A stretch of DNA of 64,000 nt, taken from assembly GCA_964572955.1 (NCBI GenBank), contig CAZNGY010000003.1, positions 1-64,000 on the forward strand. The letters are read 5' to 3'. Below the pieces are notes generated by a model that saw nothing but the letters and a program-made list of their open reading frames with translations, searched no databases and was not told the origin of the DNA. This stretch comes from UBA3775 sp964572955 (lineage in GTDB: Bacteria > Bacillota > Clostridia > Lachnospirales > Lachnospiraceae). A program made the position numbers and the translations under genes. Below, piece by piece: positions 1 through 8,756 of this stretch (its first letter is position 1; the number at the start of each line of letters is the position of its first letter).

Positions 1-556
1 GATTCATGGTTTAACAAGACCTATTGTTGAAGGTGCAATTGCACGTTGCCGTGAAGCAAGAATGTTTATTATGGATACGTGTATGAAGCCTGCAATATCA
101 GAACCAAGAAAAGAAGTAGGAAAATATGCTCCTAAGATTATTCAGATTCAGATTGATCCGGCTAAGATTGGCGAAGTTGTCGGTCAGAGAGGTAAAACAA
201 TCAATACCATTATCGAGCAGACAGGTGTTAAGATTGACATTACTGATGATGGTGCAGTTTCAATCTGCGGTGTTGACGCAGATTCAATGGAACTTGCAAA
301 GAAATATATTGAAATAATTGCAACAGATTTTGAGGAAGGAATGGTTCTCGAAGGAAAAGTTGTAAGTATAAAAGAATTTGGTGCTTTTCTTGAATTTGCA
401 CCAGGAAAAGAAGCTATGGTTCATATTTCCAAGATATCAGACCATAGAATCAATCACGTTGAGGATGTTCTTACTTTAGGAGATGTTGTTAAGGCAGTAT
501 GTCTTGGCAAAGATAAGATGGGCAGAGTAAGCTTCTCTATCAAGGATGTTAAATAA
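1..556 (+). CDS. pnp: Polyribonucleotide nucleotidyltransferase, C-terminal part (5' end outside window)
   Basis: Exoribonuclease that degrades RNA from the 3' end using phosphate; a trimer in the cytoplasm. The reading frame is open from base 2 and lacks its beginning. The visible part starts near the end of the second RNase PH-like core (IHGLTRPIVEGAIARC region), then has a KH domain with the motif IGEVVGQRGKTIN, and ends with an S1 RNA-binding domain (GMVLEGKVVSIKEFGAFLEF, then MVHISKIS). Ending straight after the S1 domain is normal for the family. A strong terminator follows. The family call is secure. Confidence 0.97.
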   Translation, partial: IHGLTRPIVEGAIARCREARMFIMDTCMKPAISEPRKEVGKYAPKIIQIQIDPAKIGEVVGQRGKTINTIIEQTGVKIDITDDGAVSICGVDADSMELAKKYIEIIATDFEEGMVLEGKVVSIKEFGAFLEFAPGKEAMVHISKISDHRINHVEDVLTLGDVVKAVCLGKDKMGRVSFSIKDVK

Positions 557-577
557 ATATTAAAATCCAACATATAT

Positions 578-626
578 AAAGGCATCATTTAATTTAACTT
601 TACGGTTTTATAATGATGCCTTTTAT
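578..626 (+). terminator. Rho-independent terminator after pnp
   Basis: The arms AAGGCATCATT and AATGATGCCTT flank an AT-rich loop and are followed by a run of T. It lies about 20 bases after the pnp stop and only about 25 bases before the beta-galactosidase start. Confidence 0.85.
586..614 (+). promoter_or_regulatory. Possible promoter inside the pnp terminator, for the glycosidase pair
   Basis: A perfect -10 hexamer TATAAT sits at 609-614, within the loop and descending arm of the pnp terminator. The matching -35 position (about 586-591) is poor. No other room for a promoter exists between the terminator and the beta-galactosidase ribosome binding site at 642-646, so either this site or readthrough drives the downstream genes. 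Confidence 0.3.
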
Positions 627-650
627 TTACATATGGGAAATGGAGGAAAA

Positions 651-3632
651 ATGAAGGAGTTAATGTATTTTCATGAGAATCCGGAGTATTTCCATGTTAA
701 TACTTTGGAAAATCATAACTATTTTATACCATTCAGAAAAGGAGAGGATGCATTTTCTATAAGAGAAGAATCTGGAGAATTTGAACTTCTGAATGGAATT
801 TGGGATTTTAAATTTCATGAAAGTTTTTATGATATGGAAGATGAATTTCTGACAGATTCCAAGTACAGTTCAACGATAGAAGTTCCTTCATGTATTCAGT
901 TAAAAGGATATGATAAGCCACAATATCTGAATGTTAAGTATCCTATTCCTATGAACCCACCGTACGTTCCTGATGATAATCCAGTGGCTGTATTTCACAG
1001 AAAATATGATAATCCGGCCGATGGTAATGAAAAAATACTTGTTTTTGAGGGTGTTGACAGTTGTTTTTATCTGATAATAAACGGACAACTTATAGGGTAT
1101 TCGCAGGTGAGTCATGGAACATCGGAATTTAACATAACAGAAGCTCTTTACGAGGGAGAAAATGATATTACCGTTGTAGTATTAAAATGGTGTGACGGAA
1201 GCTATCTCGAAGATCAGGATAAATGGAGACTTACAGGTATAATAAGAGATGTTTACATGCTTTCAAGACCGAAACACAGGGTAAGTTCTTTTAATACCTC
1301 TGTTACATTTTCTGAGTCTTATGAGAAAGCAATGCTTCATATGGATTTAAAAACCAATACGGATACTGTTATAAAAGTTTTAGATTCAAATGGGACAGAG
1401 ATTGCATCCGAGAAAACATCAGAATCCTCTTATCTTGATTTTACAATAGAAAACCCTGTATTGTGGAATGCAGAAACCCCTGTACTTTATAGGATACTGA
1501 TAGAAACTGACGAAGAGGTAATCGGAGAGAAATTAGGTCTGAGAGAAGTAAAAACAGAGGATGGTATAATAAAAATTAATGGTCGTCCGGTTAAGTTCAA
1601 GGGGGTTAACAGACATGAATTTTACCCTGATACAGGCGCATGTGTAACAAGGGAGAGAATTATCAATGACCTTGTTATAATGAAAAAGTTCAATATAAAT
1701 ACTATAAGAACTTCTCATTATCCTGATGTTCCGTATTTTTACAATCTTTGTGATGAATATGGATTTTATGTTGTGGATGAAGCGGATATAGAAGCACATT
1801 CACAAATGGATATATATCAGAAATTAAATAACAAATCGAACATTCAAATGGTTTGTGATTCGCCTGTTTTCGAAAAGGCTGTAATAGACAGAATAAGCAT
1901 GATGATAACAAGGGATTACAACAGATGCTCAGTGATTTTCTGGTCTCTTGGTAATGAAAGCGGTTATGGAAAAAATATGAAGAAGGCAGCAGAATATATT
2001 AAGCTTGCCGATTCATCCAGACTTATCCATTATGAAAGTACATGGTTAAATACAGACGGAAGCACAGAGGATGTATTGGATGTAAAATCATGTATGTATC
2101 CTCGTGTAACTGATTTGTATAAGAGTGATGTTAAAGATTCAGAAAAGCCTTATTTTATTTGTGAATATGCTCATGCGATGGGAAATGGTCCGGGAGATTT
2201 GGAGGATTATTGGAATTGCTTTTATGCAATAGACACAATCTCTGGGGGATGTGTATGGGAATTTGCTGATCACGGTATTAGTACTGGCGAAAATAATGTA
2301 AAACCTCAATACAGATATGGAGGGGAATTTGGAGAGAAGCATCATGACGGAAATTTTTGTATTGACGGTCTGCTTTATCCGGACAGAACTCCTCATGTGG
2401 GAATGTATGAACTTGGTAATGTATACAGACCTTTGAGGGTTTATGCAGAAGACATTGATAAAGGAATCTACGGTTTCTATAACACAATGGATTTTCTGAA
2501 TTTTAAGGACGTATATAAACTTTATTTTGTCGTAAAGGATAATGGAACCATTATCAAGGAAGATGAAATAGATATTGATCTCGAACCACATATGTATGCA
2601 ACGTTTCACATTCCTAAACTTACTGCGTTGACAGGTGATGATTTAAGGGTAAGATTTATTATAAAAACAAAAAAAGACTCTGCGCTTGTCCCTGCAAATC
2701 ATGAAGCAGGATTTGACCAGATTATTCTTTCTGAAAGTTTAAGAAGATATAAAACAGTAAAGTCAAAGGGCAGAAAGGTTCTATCTTCAAAGGAAAATGA
2801 GAAAGATATAACAGTTTTTGCAGGCGAATGTGAATATGTTCTTTCGAAGAAAAACGGTATGCTTTCTTCAATGAGAAGAAATGCACACGAATACCTGGCA
2901 GATACAGCATCGATTAATATGTTCAGGGCGCTTACTGATAACGATATTAATATAAAAGAACACTGGTATGAATTTGGATTGGATAATCTTTTAGTAAAAA
3001 TGAAAAAGGCAAAGGTCGTTGATAATGGGGAGAACATATCTGTCAGATTTAACTTCTCTATGTCAGGAATTAATGCTGTTAATGCAGCAGACTTAGAAGT
3101 TCAATACAAATTTGAACCATCCGGAAACTGCGATATGACAGTAAAGGCACTGATAAATGAGGAAATCTCATACCTGCCAAGGTTTGGAATCCGTTTTCCA
3201 CTTGAAGATACCTATGAAAATATTGTTTATTATGGTTATGGACCGTTTGAGTCTTATATTGATAAACATCAGGCATCATATGTTGATCTGTTTAGAACAA
3301 CTGCAACGGATAATTTTGAAAACTACATCAGACCACAGGAAAACTCTTCACATATGGGCTGTTATTTCGTAGAGGTATCGGATGAAAAGTATTCAATTAA
3401 GGTGACAGGTGATGAAGACTTCTCATTTTCATGTTCACATTTTAAACAGGAAAATCTCCTAAGAACTGAGAATGATTCTAAACTTGTACCGGATGCGGTC
3501 ACGGAATTATCAATTGACAGCTTTATGAGCGGTGTCGGTTCGTCATCATGCGGTCCGGAATTAAAAGAAGAATACAGACTAGCGGACAAAGATATTAAAT
3601 TTGGATTTCATATTGAACTTGGAAAGTTTTAA
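651..3632 (+). CDS. lacZ: Beta-galactosidase, glycoside hydrolase family 2 (LacZ type)
   Basis: Hydrolyses terminal non-reducing beta-galactose; no signal peptide, so it acts in the cytoplasm on imported oligosaccharides. The order fits full-length LacZ: sugar-binding domain, Ig-like domain, TIM barrel from about residue 300, then the C-terminal Bgal small-chain domain. The acid/base glutamate is in GNESGYG (about E436) and the nucleophile in CEYAHAMGNG (about E505). At 993 residues it has normal family length. I chose ATG 651 because GGAGG sits at 642-646; an upstream in-frame ATG at 633 has no ribosome binding site. The GH95 gene follows after 22 bases, so the two form an operon. Beta-galactosidase is the likely activity, but GH2 enzymes with this layout can prefer other beta-galactosides than lactose. 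Confidence 0.93.
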   Translation: MKELMYFHENPEYFHVNTLENHNYFIPFRKGEDAFSIREESGEFELLNGIWDFKFHESFYDMEDEFLTDSKYSSTIEVPSCIQLKGYDKPQYLNVKYPIPMNPPYVPDDNPVAVFHRKYDNPADGNEKILVFEGVDSCFYLIINGQLIGYSQVSHGTSEFNITEALYEGENDITVVVLKWCDGSYLEDQDKWRLTGIIRDVYMLSRPKHRVSSFNTSVTFSESYEKAMLHMDLKTNTDTVIKVLDSNGTEIASEKTSESSYLDFTIENPVLWNAETPVLYRILIETDEEVIGEKLGLREVKTEDGIIKINGRPVKFKGVNRHEFYPDTGACVTRERIINDLVIMKKFNINTIRTSHYPDVPYFYNLCDEYGFYVVDEADIEAHSQMDIYQKLNNKSNIQMVCDSPVFEKAVIDRISMMITRDYNRCSVIFWSLGNESGYGKNMKKAAEYIKLADSSRLIHYESTWLNTDGSTEDVLDVKSCMYPRVTDLYKSDVKDSEKPYFICEYAHAMGNGPGDLEDYWNCFYAIDTISGGCVWEFADHGISTGENNVKPQYRYGGEFGEKHHDGNFCIDGLLYPDRTPHVGMYELGNVYRPLRVYAEDIDKGIYGFYNTMDFLNFKDVYKLYFVVKDNGTIIKEDEIDIDLEPHMYATFHIPKLTALTGDDLRVRFIIKTKKDSALVPANHEAGFDQIILSESLRRYKTVKSKGRKVLSSKENEKDITVFAGECEYVLSKKNGMLSSMRRNAHEYLADTASINMFRALTDNDINIKEHWYEFGLDNLLVKMKKAKVVDNGENISVRFNFSMSGINAVNAADLEVQYKFEPSGNCDMTVKALINEEISYLPRFGIRFPLEDTYENIVYYGYGPFESYIDKHQASYVDLFRTTATDNFENYIRPQENSSHMGCYFVEVSDEKYSIKVTGDEDFSFSCSHFKQENLLRTENDSKLVPDAVTELSIDSFMSGVGSSSCGPELKEEYRLADKDIKFGFHIELGKF

Positions 3633-3654
3633 TATATGAAACATCGGAGGAAAT

Positions 3655-5877
3655 ATGAGTAGATTGTATTATAAAAAGGAAGCCCTGTATGATTGGAATT
3701 TTTCTCTTCCTGTGGGGAATGGTATTCTAGGTGCAATGATATACGGAAATAAAGACTATGAAAAGCTGCAGCTTAATGAGGATAGTCTTTGGTATGGAGG
3801 CCCGCAGGAAAGAATTAATCAGGATGCAAAAATCAATTTGGAAAAGGTAAGAAATCTTATTTTTGATGGCAGAATACCAGAAGCAGAGGAATTGATTCTT
3901 CACTCATTTTCAGGGAATCCGCCTTCGCAGAGACCTTATTCCACATTAGGTGAAATGTATATTCAATATAAAAGTGCAAAAGGTGAATGGTCGGATTACA
4001 GCAGAGAACTTGATCTTGAAACTGCAATACACAGGGTACACAAAAAGAATGGAAGTGTAACATATAATGAAGAAATTTTTGCCAGTGCACCGGATAATGT
4101 AATAGTAATAAATATATCAACAGAAGAGGGGGTGCCTTTTGATGTTGATGTTGATGCAGGAAGACTTAGCTTTTATGATAAGAGTTTTCATGATAGTAGT
4201 ATTACGTATTTTACCGGAGCATTGGTAGGAGATAATTATAGATTTGCAGCAGGTATTACAGCAACTTCAGACAGCGGGACAATTGAATATGTCGGACAAT
4301 ATGTTGTATGCAGAAACGTAAGAAATTTAAGGATATTCTTTACTGCAGCAACTACATACAGGGCTGAGGATCCATATGCATATGTAAGGGACAGGTTAAC
4401 GGATGTATCTCTTAAGGAATATGATTTTATTCTGGAAAGACATATAACTGATTATCAGAGACTATTTGAAAAAAGCAGACTTGTTCTTGAATATGATAAG
4501 GAACTTGATTTAATTCCTACAGATGAAAGACTTCATGCTGTTTCAGAGGAAAATTCGGACAATGGTTTGATAATGACTTATTTTGATTATGGAAGATATC
4601 TTTTGATTTCTTCAAGCAGACAGGGGTCACTACCGGCTAATCTTCAAGGAATATGGAATCAGGACATGGATCCTGCATGGGGCTGTAAATTTACAATAAA
4701 TATTAACACACAAATGAATTATTGGCCGGCAGAGATGTTTGGGTTGGGTGAATGTCATCTTCCTCTGTTTGAACTGATGAAAAAAATGCAGGCAGACGGA
4801 CATAAAACAGCCGAAAGAATGTATGGATGCAGAGGTTTTTGCTGTCATCACAATACGGATCTCTGGGGAAATACAGCACCTCAGGATTTGTGGATTCCAG
4901 GCACTTACTGGGTGATGAGTGTTCCATGGCTGTGTACACATATAATGAGTCATTATGAATATACAAAGGATATTAATTTTTTGAAGGAAATGTATCCGCT
5001 GATTAAGGACTCGGTTTTGTTTTTTCATGATTTTCTTATTCAAAAAGATGGTAAGGCAGTTATATGTCCTTCGGTATCACCTGAGAATACATACATACTT
5101 CCGGATGGGACTAAAGGCAGTATTTGCTACAGTTCAACAATGGACAATGAAATTCTGCGAGATCATTTTTCTATGTTTCTTAATGCTTATGATATTGTGG
5201 GAGATGACGATACTGAATTTTATGAAAAAACAAAGTACCTTCTCGATAGAATACCGGAAATCAGAATAGGAAAACATGGTCAGATTATGGAATGGATAGA
5301 AGATTATGATGAGGCAGAACCGGGACACCGTCATATATCACAGTTGTACGGATTACATCCGTCACACCAAATTTCCGTAACAAAGACCGCAAAGCTTGCA
5401 GAAGCGGCTCAGAAAACGATTGAAAGAAGACTTTCATATGGTGGTGGACATACAGGTTGGTCCAGAGCCTGGATAATGAATATGTATGCAAGACTTTGGA
5501 ATGGAGAAGAGGTGTATAAGAATCTTATTGCACTATTCAAAAATTCTACACTTGATAACCTGTTTGATAATCATCCTCCATTTCAAATTGACGGTAATTT
5601 TGGCTCAATAGCAGCTATTGGAGAGATGCTTCTTCAGACAGACGGAACAGAAATATATCTTCTTCCGGCACTTCCTGAGGCTATGGGAAACGGTAGCTTT
5701 ATGGGTCTATATGCACCTGACGGAGGAGTATATTCATTGAGCTTTAAAAATGGAAAACTTAATGAGTTTTCAGTAGAGGCACTTAACGAAACATATCATG
5801 CGGTAGTTAATTATCTTGATAAAAGATTTAAGCTTGATATGGTAAAGGGCGAAATCGCACATTTTGAGATATATTAA
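3655..5877 (+). CDS. Glycoside hydrolase family 95, alpha-L-fucosidase (or alpha-L-galactosidase)
   Basis: Inverting glycosidase that releases alpha-1,2-linked L-fucose (some members act on L-galactose). The N-terminal beta-sandwich begins with PVGNGILGAMIYGN. The (alpha/alpha)6 barrel carries the family signatures: the Asn pair in NINTQMNYWPAE, the general acid glutamate region EWIEDYDEAEPGHRH, the C-terminal aspartate in FQIDGNFG, and HTGWSRAW. At 740 residues it is the usual size. No signal peptide is present, so the enzyme should be cytoplasmic. ATG 3655 follows GGAGG closely. It is co-transcribed with the beta-galactosidase; together they could remove Fuc-alpha-1,2-Gal ends of host glycans or of plant xyloglucan side chains. 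Its stop overlaps the convergent protease gene by four bases. Confidence 0.92.
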   Translation: MSRLYYKKEALYDWNFSLPVGNGILGAMIYGNKDYEKLQLNEDSLWYGGPQERINQDAKINLEKVRNLIFDGRIPEAEELILHSFSGNPPSQRPYSTLGEMYIQYKSAKGEWSDYSRELDLETAIHRVHKKNGSVTYNEEIFASAPDNVIVINISTEEGVPFDVDVDAGRLSFYDKSFHDSSITYFTGALVGDNYRFAAGITATSDSGTIEYVGQYVVCRNVRNLRIFFTAATTYRAEDPYAYVRDRLTDVSLKEYDFILERHITDYQRLFEKSRLVLEYDKELDLIPTDERLHAVSEENSDNGLIMTYFDYGRYLLISSSRQGSLPANLQGIWNQDMDPAWGCKFTININTQMNYWPAEMFGLGECHLPLFELMKKMQADGHKTAERMYGCRGFCCHHNTDLWGNTAPQDLWIPGTYWVMSVPWLCTHIMSHYEYTKDINFLKEMYPLIKDSVLFFHDFLIQKDGKAVICPSVSPENTYILPDGTKGSICYSSTMDNEILRDHFSMFLNAYDIVGDDDTEFYEKTKYLLDRIPEIRIGKHGQIMEWIEDYDEAEPGHRHISQLYGLHPSHQISVTKTAKLAEAAQKTIERRLSYGGGHTGWSRAWIMNMYARLWNGEEVYKNLIALFKNSTLDNLFDNHPPFQIDGNFGSIAAIGEMLLQTDGTEIYLLPALPEAMGNGSFMGLYAPDGGVYSLSFKNGKLNEFSVEALNETYHAVVNYLDKRFKLDMVKGEIAHFEIY

Positions 5878-6500
5878 TCGAAAATGTATTTGATAACGTC
5901 TTTTATACCGCCAATCTGATTTATCAGGCCGGAGCTTACACATTCTTCACCGGACAACATTGTACCGATGTCTTGTGTAAGCTCATTTTTATTGTATAAA
6001 TACTGATTAAGGTCTTTATAAGATATGTTGCTGTGACTGCATATGAAATCATTAATTCTGTTCTGGAGGGATTTGATGAAGTCAAAACTTTGAGAACCCT
6101 CGATTGTTGTTCCATGTATTCTTATAGGGTGAATAAGCATGAGACCTGATTTTGAAACAAAACTTTTGTGGGCAGAAACAGCAATTGGAATTGCTATTGA
6201 ATGGCAGGTTCCTATAATAAAAGTATATGTTTTTTTTGACATTCCGGCAATAAATTCAGCTATTGCAAGGCCGCAATCAACGTCACCACCTGTTGAATGG
6301 ATAATAATTATCAAGGAATCTATTTCATCAGAAAACTCAATATATGAGAGTATAGGAAATAGGTTATCGTAGGATGTTTTTTTTACAGATACAGAGATTC
6401 TATCATGTCCCTCTATTTCGCCTATTATCTGCATTACAGCAATTTTTTTTCTTTGTTTTGTAAATATCATGGTGTGAGTTGATTCGTCAAAATAATCCAT
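5874..6500 (-). CDS. tepA: TepA-type ClpP-like serine protease
   Basis: Member of the ClpP/crotonase fold group related to Bacillus TepA (YmfB), a cytosolic protein linked to spore protein turnover and secretion. Visible: the STGGDV segment, the putative nucleophile Ser101 in CHSIAIPIAVSA, the histidine in MLIHPIR (His124), and a C-terminal ASGLINQIGG-like end. The start at 6500 was chosen because GGAGGGG precedes it; a longer in-frame ATG at 6593 has no ribosome binding site. In Bacillus the order is pnp, tepA, spoIIIE/ftsK in one direction (established synteny); here the gene is inverted and separated from ftsK by about 5.6 kb. It converges on the GH95 gene with overlapping stops. The substrate in this organism is unknown. 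Confidence 0.85.
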   Translation of the reverse strand: MDYFDESTHTMIFTKQRKKIAVMQIIGEIEGHDRISVSVKKTSYDNLFPILSYIEFSDEIDSLIIIIHSTGGDVDCGLAIAEFIAGMSKKTYTFIIGTCHSIAIPIAVSAHKSFVSKSGLMLIHPIRIHGTTIEGSQSFDFIKSLQNRINDFICSHSNISYKDLNQYLYNKNELTQDIGTMLSGEECVSSGLINQIGGIKDVIKYIFD

Positions 6501-6612
6501 AAATACCCCTCCGTATGGTTGATTATGCTTAACTTTCTTCCTCAAATTAATCTCTTTAGAGTATGTTTTACATATATTAAAAATCCTATTCATGATTTTA
6601 AAAATAACGAAG

Positions 6613-6641
6613 TTGACATGAAAAGGGTAATAGTGTAGAAT
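6613..6641 (+). promoter_or_regulatory. Sigma-A type promoter of the ABC cassette
   Basis: A consensus -35 TTGACA (6613-6618) and -10 TAGAAT (6636-6641) are separated by 17 bases. The site lies about 45 bases upstream of the start codon at 6684 and is the only strong promoter seen before the cassette. Confidence 0.7.
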
Positions 6642-6683
6642 AACAATAAATTAAAAATATATCAAAAAAATAGGAGAAGTGTT

Positions 6684-7093
6684 ATGAAAAAATTAAAAAA
6701 CTTATGTTTAGTTCTATGTTATTAGTAGGTTTATTTTTGGAATCATTTGCCTTTGCACAAGGTAAAAAATGTAAAATAATTACAATTCCGGCATCTAAGA
6801 ATGGATGGAATTATTCATACGATTCCACAAGAACATGTAATTATTCGTATGTTGAAACAAAATGTGTTGCGATAGACAGTAATAAATCAACATTAGCAAC
6901 AGCTATATATAATGTTAATATGTCAAAAATTTCAGATGAATACATATTAGTTGCAAAGACAAACAGCAGTGATTTTACGAAAGTTAAGATTAGAGAGGGT
7001 TATTTGGCCACAAAGAATCTTTATGTTGGCTTTAGAGGTACCTCAAATGCTTTATCTAGTTATGAGGCGTGGGTAGTATATGATACGAAATAG
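6684..7093 (+). pseudogene. Small secreted protein with a frameshift in its signal peptide
   Basis: ATG 6684, with AGGAGA upstream, opens a frame that stops at 6723 after MKKLKNLCLVLCY. The long frame that continues to 7093 has no well-placed start (ATG 6704 lacks a ribosome binding site). Adding one A to the six-A run at 6695-6700 would join both into a classic signal peptide, MKKLKKLMFSSMLLVGLF then an ESFAFA cleavage end. The mature part, about 104 residues, is rich in Tyr, Asn, Ser and Thr, has two cysteines near its start apart from one more, and contains repeated aromatic pairs (WNYSY, CNYSY). I do not recognise the family; the size, the export signal and the adjacent ABC genes recall lactococcin 972-type bacteriocins, but that resemblance is weak. 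It could be a real loss, a phase-variable switch, or an assembly error. Confidence 0.6.
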
Positions 7094-7143
7094 AATAAGA
7101 TATTCTGCAATAGATATCAACGAAAAGGAAAAGTGATGTTCTT

Positions 7144-7833
7144 ATGGATAGAAGGAAAAACCAAATAGAGTTATGTTTGATATTACTAATTATATGCGGA
7201 CTGGGAGTGTTCGGGCTTATAAAAAAGCAAACCTATGTAAATATGGTTAATTCATCTGATAAATCCAAAATTGAACAGTTGTATGTCGGAGTGGCGAGTG
7301 ATGAGCTTATTGATATGTGTTATGATGGCATTATGACGGAACTTCAGCAAACTGAAATAATTGCAAAGGTTAAAGTACTTTCAGAACCGATTTTTGCCTC
7401 ACGATATTACTATTACGATGTTGTTTTTACGGATGTTTACAAAGGAAATGAGATTGAGAAAGGTGAGAAAGCTTCGCTGACAAAAGGATCATGGATAACA
7501 TTTCTTGATAATAAGAAGTCAGACGGAAATGTCGGATACTCATTAAATTTAGGATTTAGAAATTTTTTAGAACAAGATGAGGAATATTGGGTTTTTATAG
7601 AGAAAAAGGCTGATACATTAGACGAAAGTAATTTGTGTTTGTTGTCTGATTTTGTAATTTCTCCGGTTTTTTCATATACAGAAAGTGAAAGTAGTCCTCA
7701 TAAATCTGAATTCAATGATAGTAGTTTTGTACGATATGGGGATGTAAAAAACGAGGAGTTTTTTTGTGAGACTGAGTATGGTATAAAAAAACTCAGTGAA
7801 ATGAAGAAAATCCTGACAGAAACGTATAATTGA
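7144..7833 (+). CDS. Membrane-anchored protein of unknown function in the ABC cassette
   Basis: A 229-residue protein with one hydrophobic segment at about residues 8-25, preceded by basic residues, so the remaining 200 residues should be outside the membrane. The exposed part contains a beta-rich stretch (YYYYDVVFTDVYKGNEIEKG, then EEYWVFIEKK) whose pattern resembles small OB-like barrels found in secreted Firmicute proteins; that is a pattern impression, not a family call. A weak AAAAGGA lies about 14 bases before ATG 7144. It stands between the small secreted protein and the first permease, so a role in sensing, immunity or presentation to the transporter is possible. Confidence 0.7.
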   Translation: MDRRKNQIELCLILLIICGLGVFGLIKKQTYVNMVNSSDKSKIEQLYVGVASDELIDMCYDGIMTELQQTEIIAKVKVLSEPIFASRYYYYDVVFTDVYKGNEIEKGEKASLTKGSWITFLDNKKSDGNVGYSLNLGFRNFLEQDEEYWVFIEKKADTLDESNLCLLSDFVISPVFSYTESESSPHKSEFNDSSFVRYGDVKNEEFFCETEYGIKKLSEMKKILTETYN

Positions 7834-7910
7834 TATGATAGTTTGCAGAAATTTTAAATGAAATATAGATTAAAATGCTGTACATACATAAAAAAGAAGA
7901 GGGAAGGGTT

Positions 7911-8744
7911 ATGAATGAATTTAAGGCTCAGTTTAAAATGTTAAAAAACTCTTTGGGAGCAAAATTTGTATTTTGTTTCTTTTTTGCAGTAATAGCCGTT
8001 CATTATGTAAATAACGTTTTAAAATATCAAGGATACGATGTGACAAATATGTATCAGTCAATGATGCTGAGATTGCTATCAAGTGAAAATCCTAATTCGG
8101 AGGCAGAGTTCTTTTTACAGATGCTTCCTTTTTTAGTGGTTTTGCCGGGGGGATTTTCTATATTAGATGATGTAAACAATATGACGTATGTATATTATAT
8201 TCAAAGAACTACTAAAACAAGGTACATTTTCAGTAAAGCATTAGCAGTTTTTATGGTGACTTTTCTTGTTTTCGAAATACCTCAGTTGATTGAAATAATT
8301 ATGAATATTATTGCATTTCCTTTTGATGCAACTGCTTCACCGACAAACCAGCTTTTCTTTGAAGAGTCATATGTGAACATGGTCAGAGGTTATCCTTTTT
8401 TTAAACTTATGATAAAGATGCCTTACATATATGCAATTCTTTCTACACTCAAATTATCAGTGTTTGCAGGTATAATGGGAGTGTTTACACTGGCAGTATC
8501 ATCTTTGGGAATAAAAATTAAAGTTTTTTTGTTTCTGCCCTGTTATGTGTTATTATATTTTATTGCATATATTCGACTTTTCGTAAATCTGCCATTCGGA
8601 ACAAACTATTTTAATTATCTTTATTTGTATATTGAAAAGTTTAGTTATAATGTAAACTACTATGCTTTTATAATGTTTCAGACAGTTATTGTTTTTATAT
8701 CCATTATATTACTTTATATATATACAAAAAGAGAACAGTATTAG
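7911..8744 (+). CDS. ABC-2 type transporter permease (first subunit)
   Basis: A 277-residue integral membrane protein with about six hydrophobic helices: near residues 19-36, 75-90, 118-140, 170-205, 205-225 and 250-270. The segment after the second helix (YVYYIQRTTKTRYIFSKALA) is like the coupling region of ABC-2 permeases and resembles YTFYRYSSRRKWLIKQ in the second permease of the same cassette, suggesting a heterodimer. ATG 7911 is preceded by GAGGGAAGGG; the frame is open further upstream but without a ribosome binding site. The ATPase gene starts 12 bases downstream. The transported substrate is unknown; the neighbouring small secreted protein is a candidate. Confidence 0.8.
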   Translation: MNEFKAQFKMLKNSLGAKFVFCFFFAVIAVHYVNNVLKYQGYDVTNMYQSMMLRLLSSENPNSEAEFFLQMLPFLVVLPGGFSILDDVNNMTYVYYIQRTTKTRYIFSKALAVFMVTFLVFEIPQLIEIIMNIIAFPFDATASPTNQLFFEESYVNMVRGYPFFKLMIKMPYIYAILSTLKLSVFAGIMGVFTLAVSSLGIKIKVFLFLPCYVLLYFIAYIRLFVNLPFGTNYFNYLYLYIEKFSYNVNYYAFIMFQTVIVFISIILLYIYTKREQY

Positions 8745-8756
8745 GAGAATCGTGAA

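Noticed and set aside
6139..6372. Plus-strand open frame inside tepA
   Set aside because: It is the complement of the TepA coding region and has no ribosome binding site.
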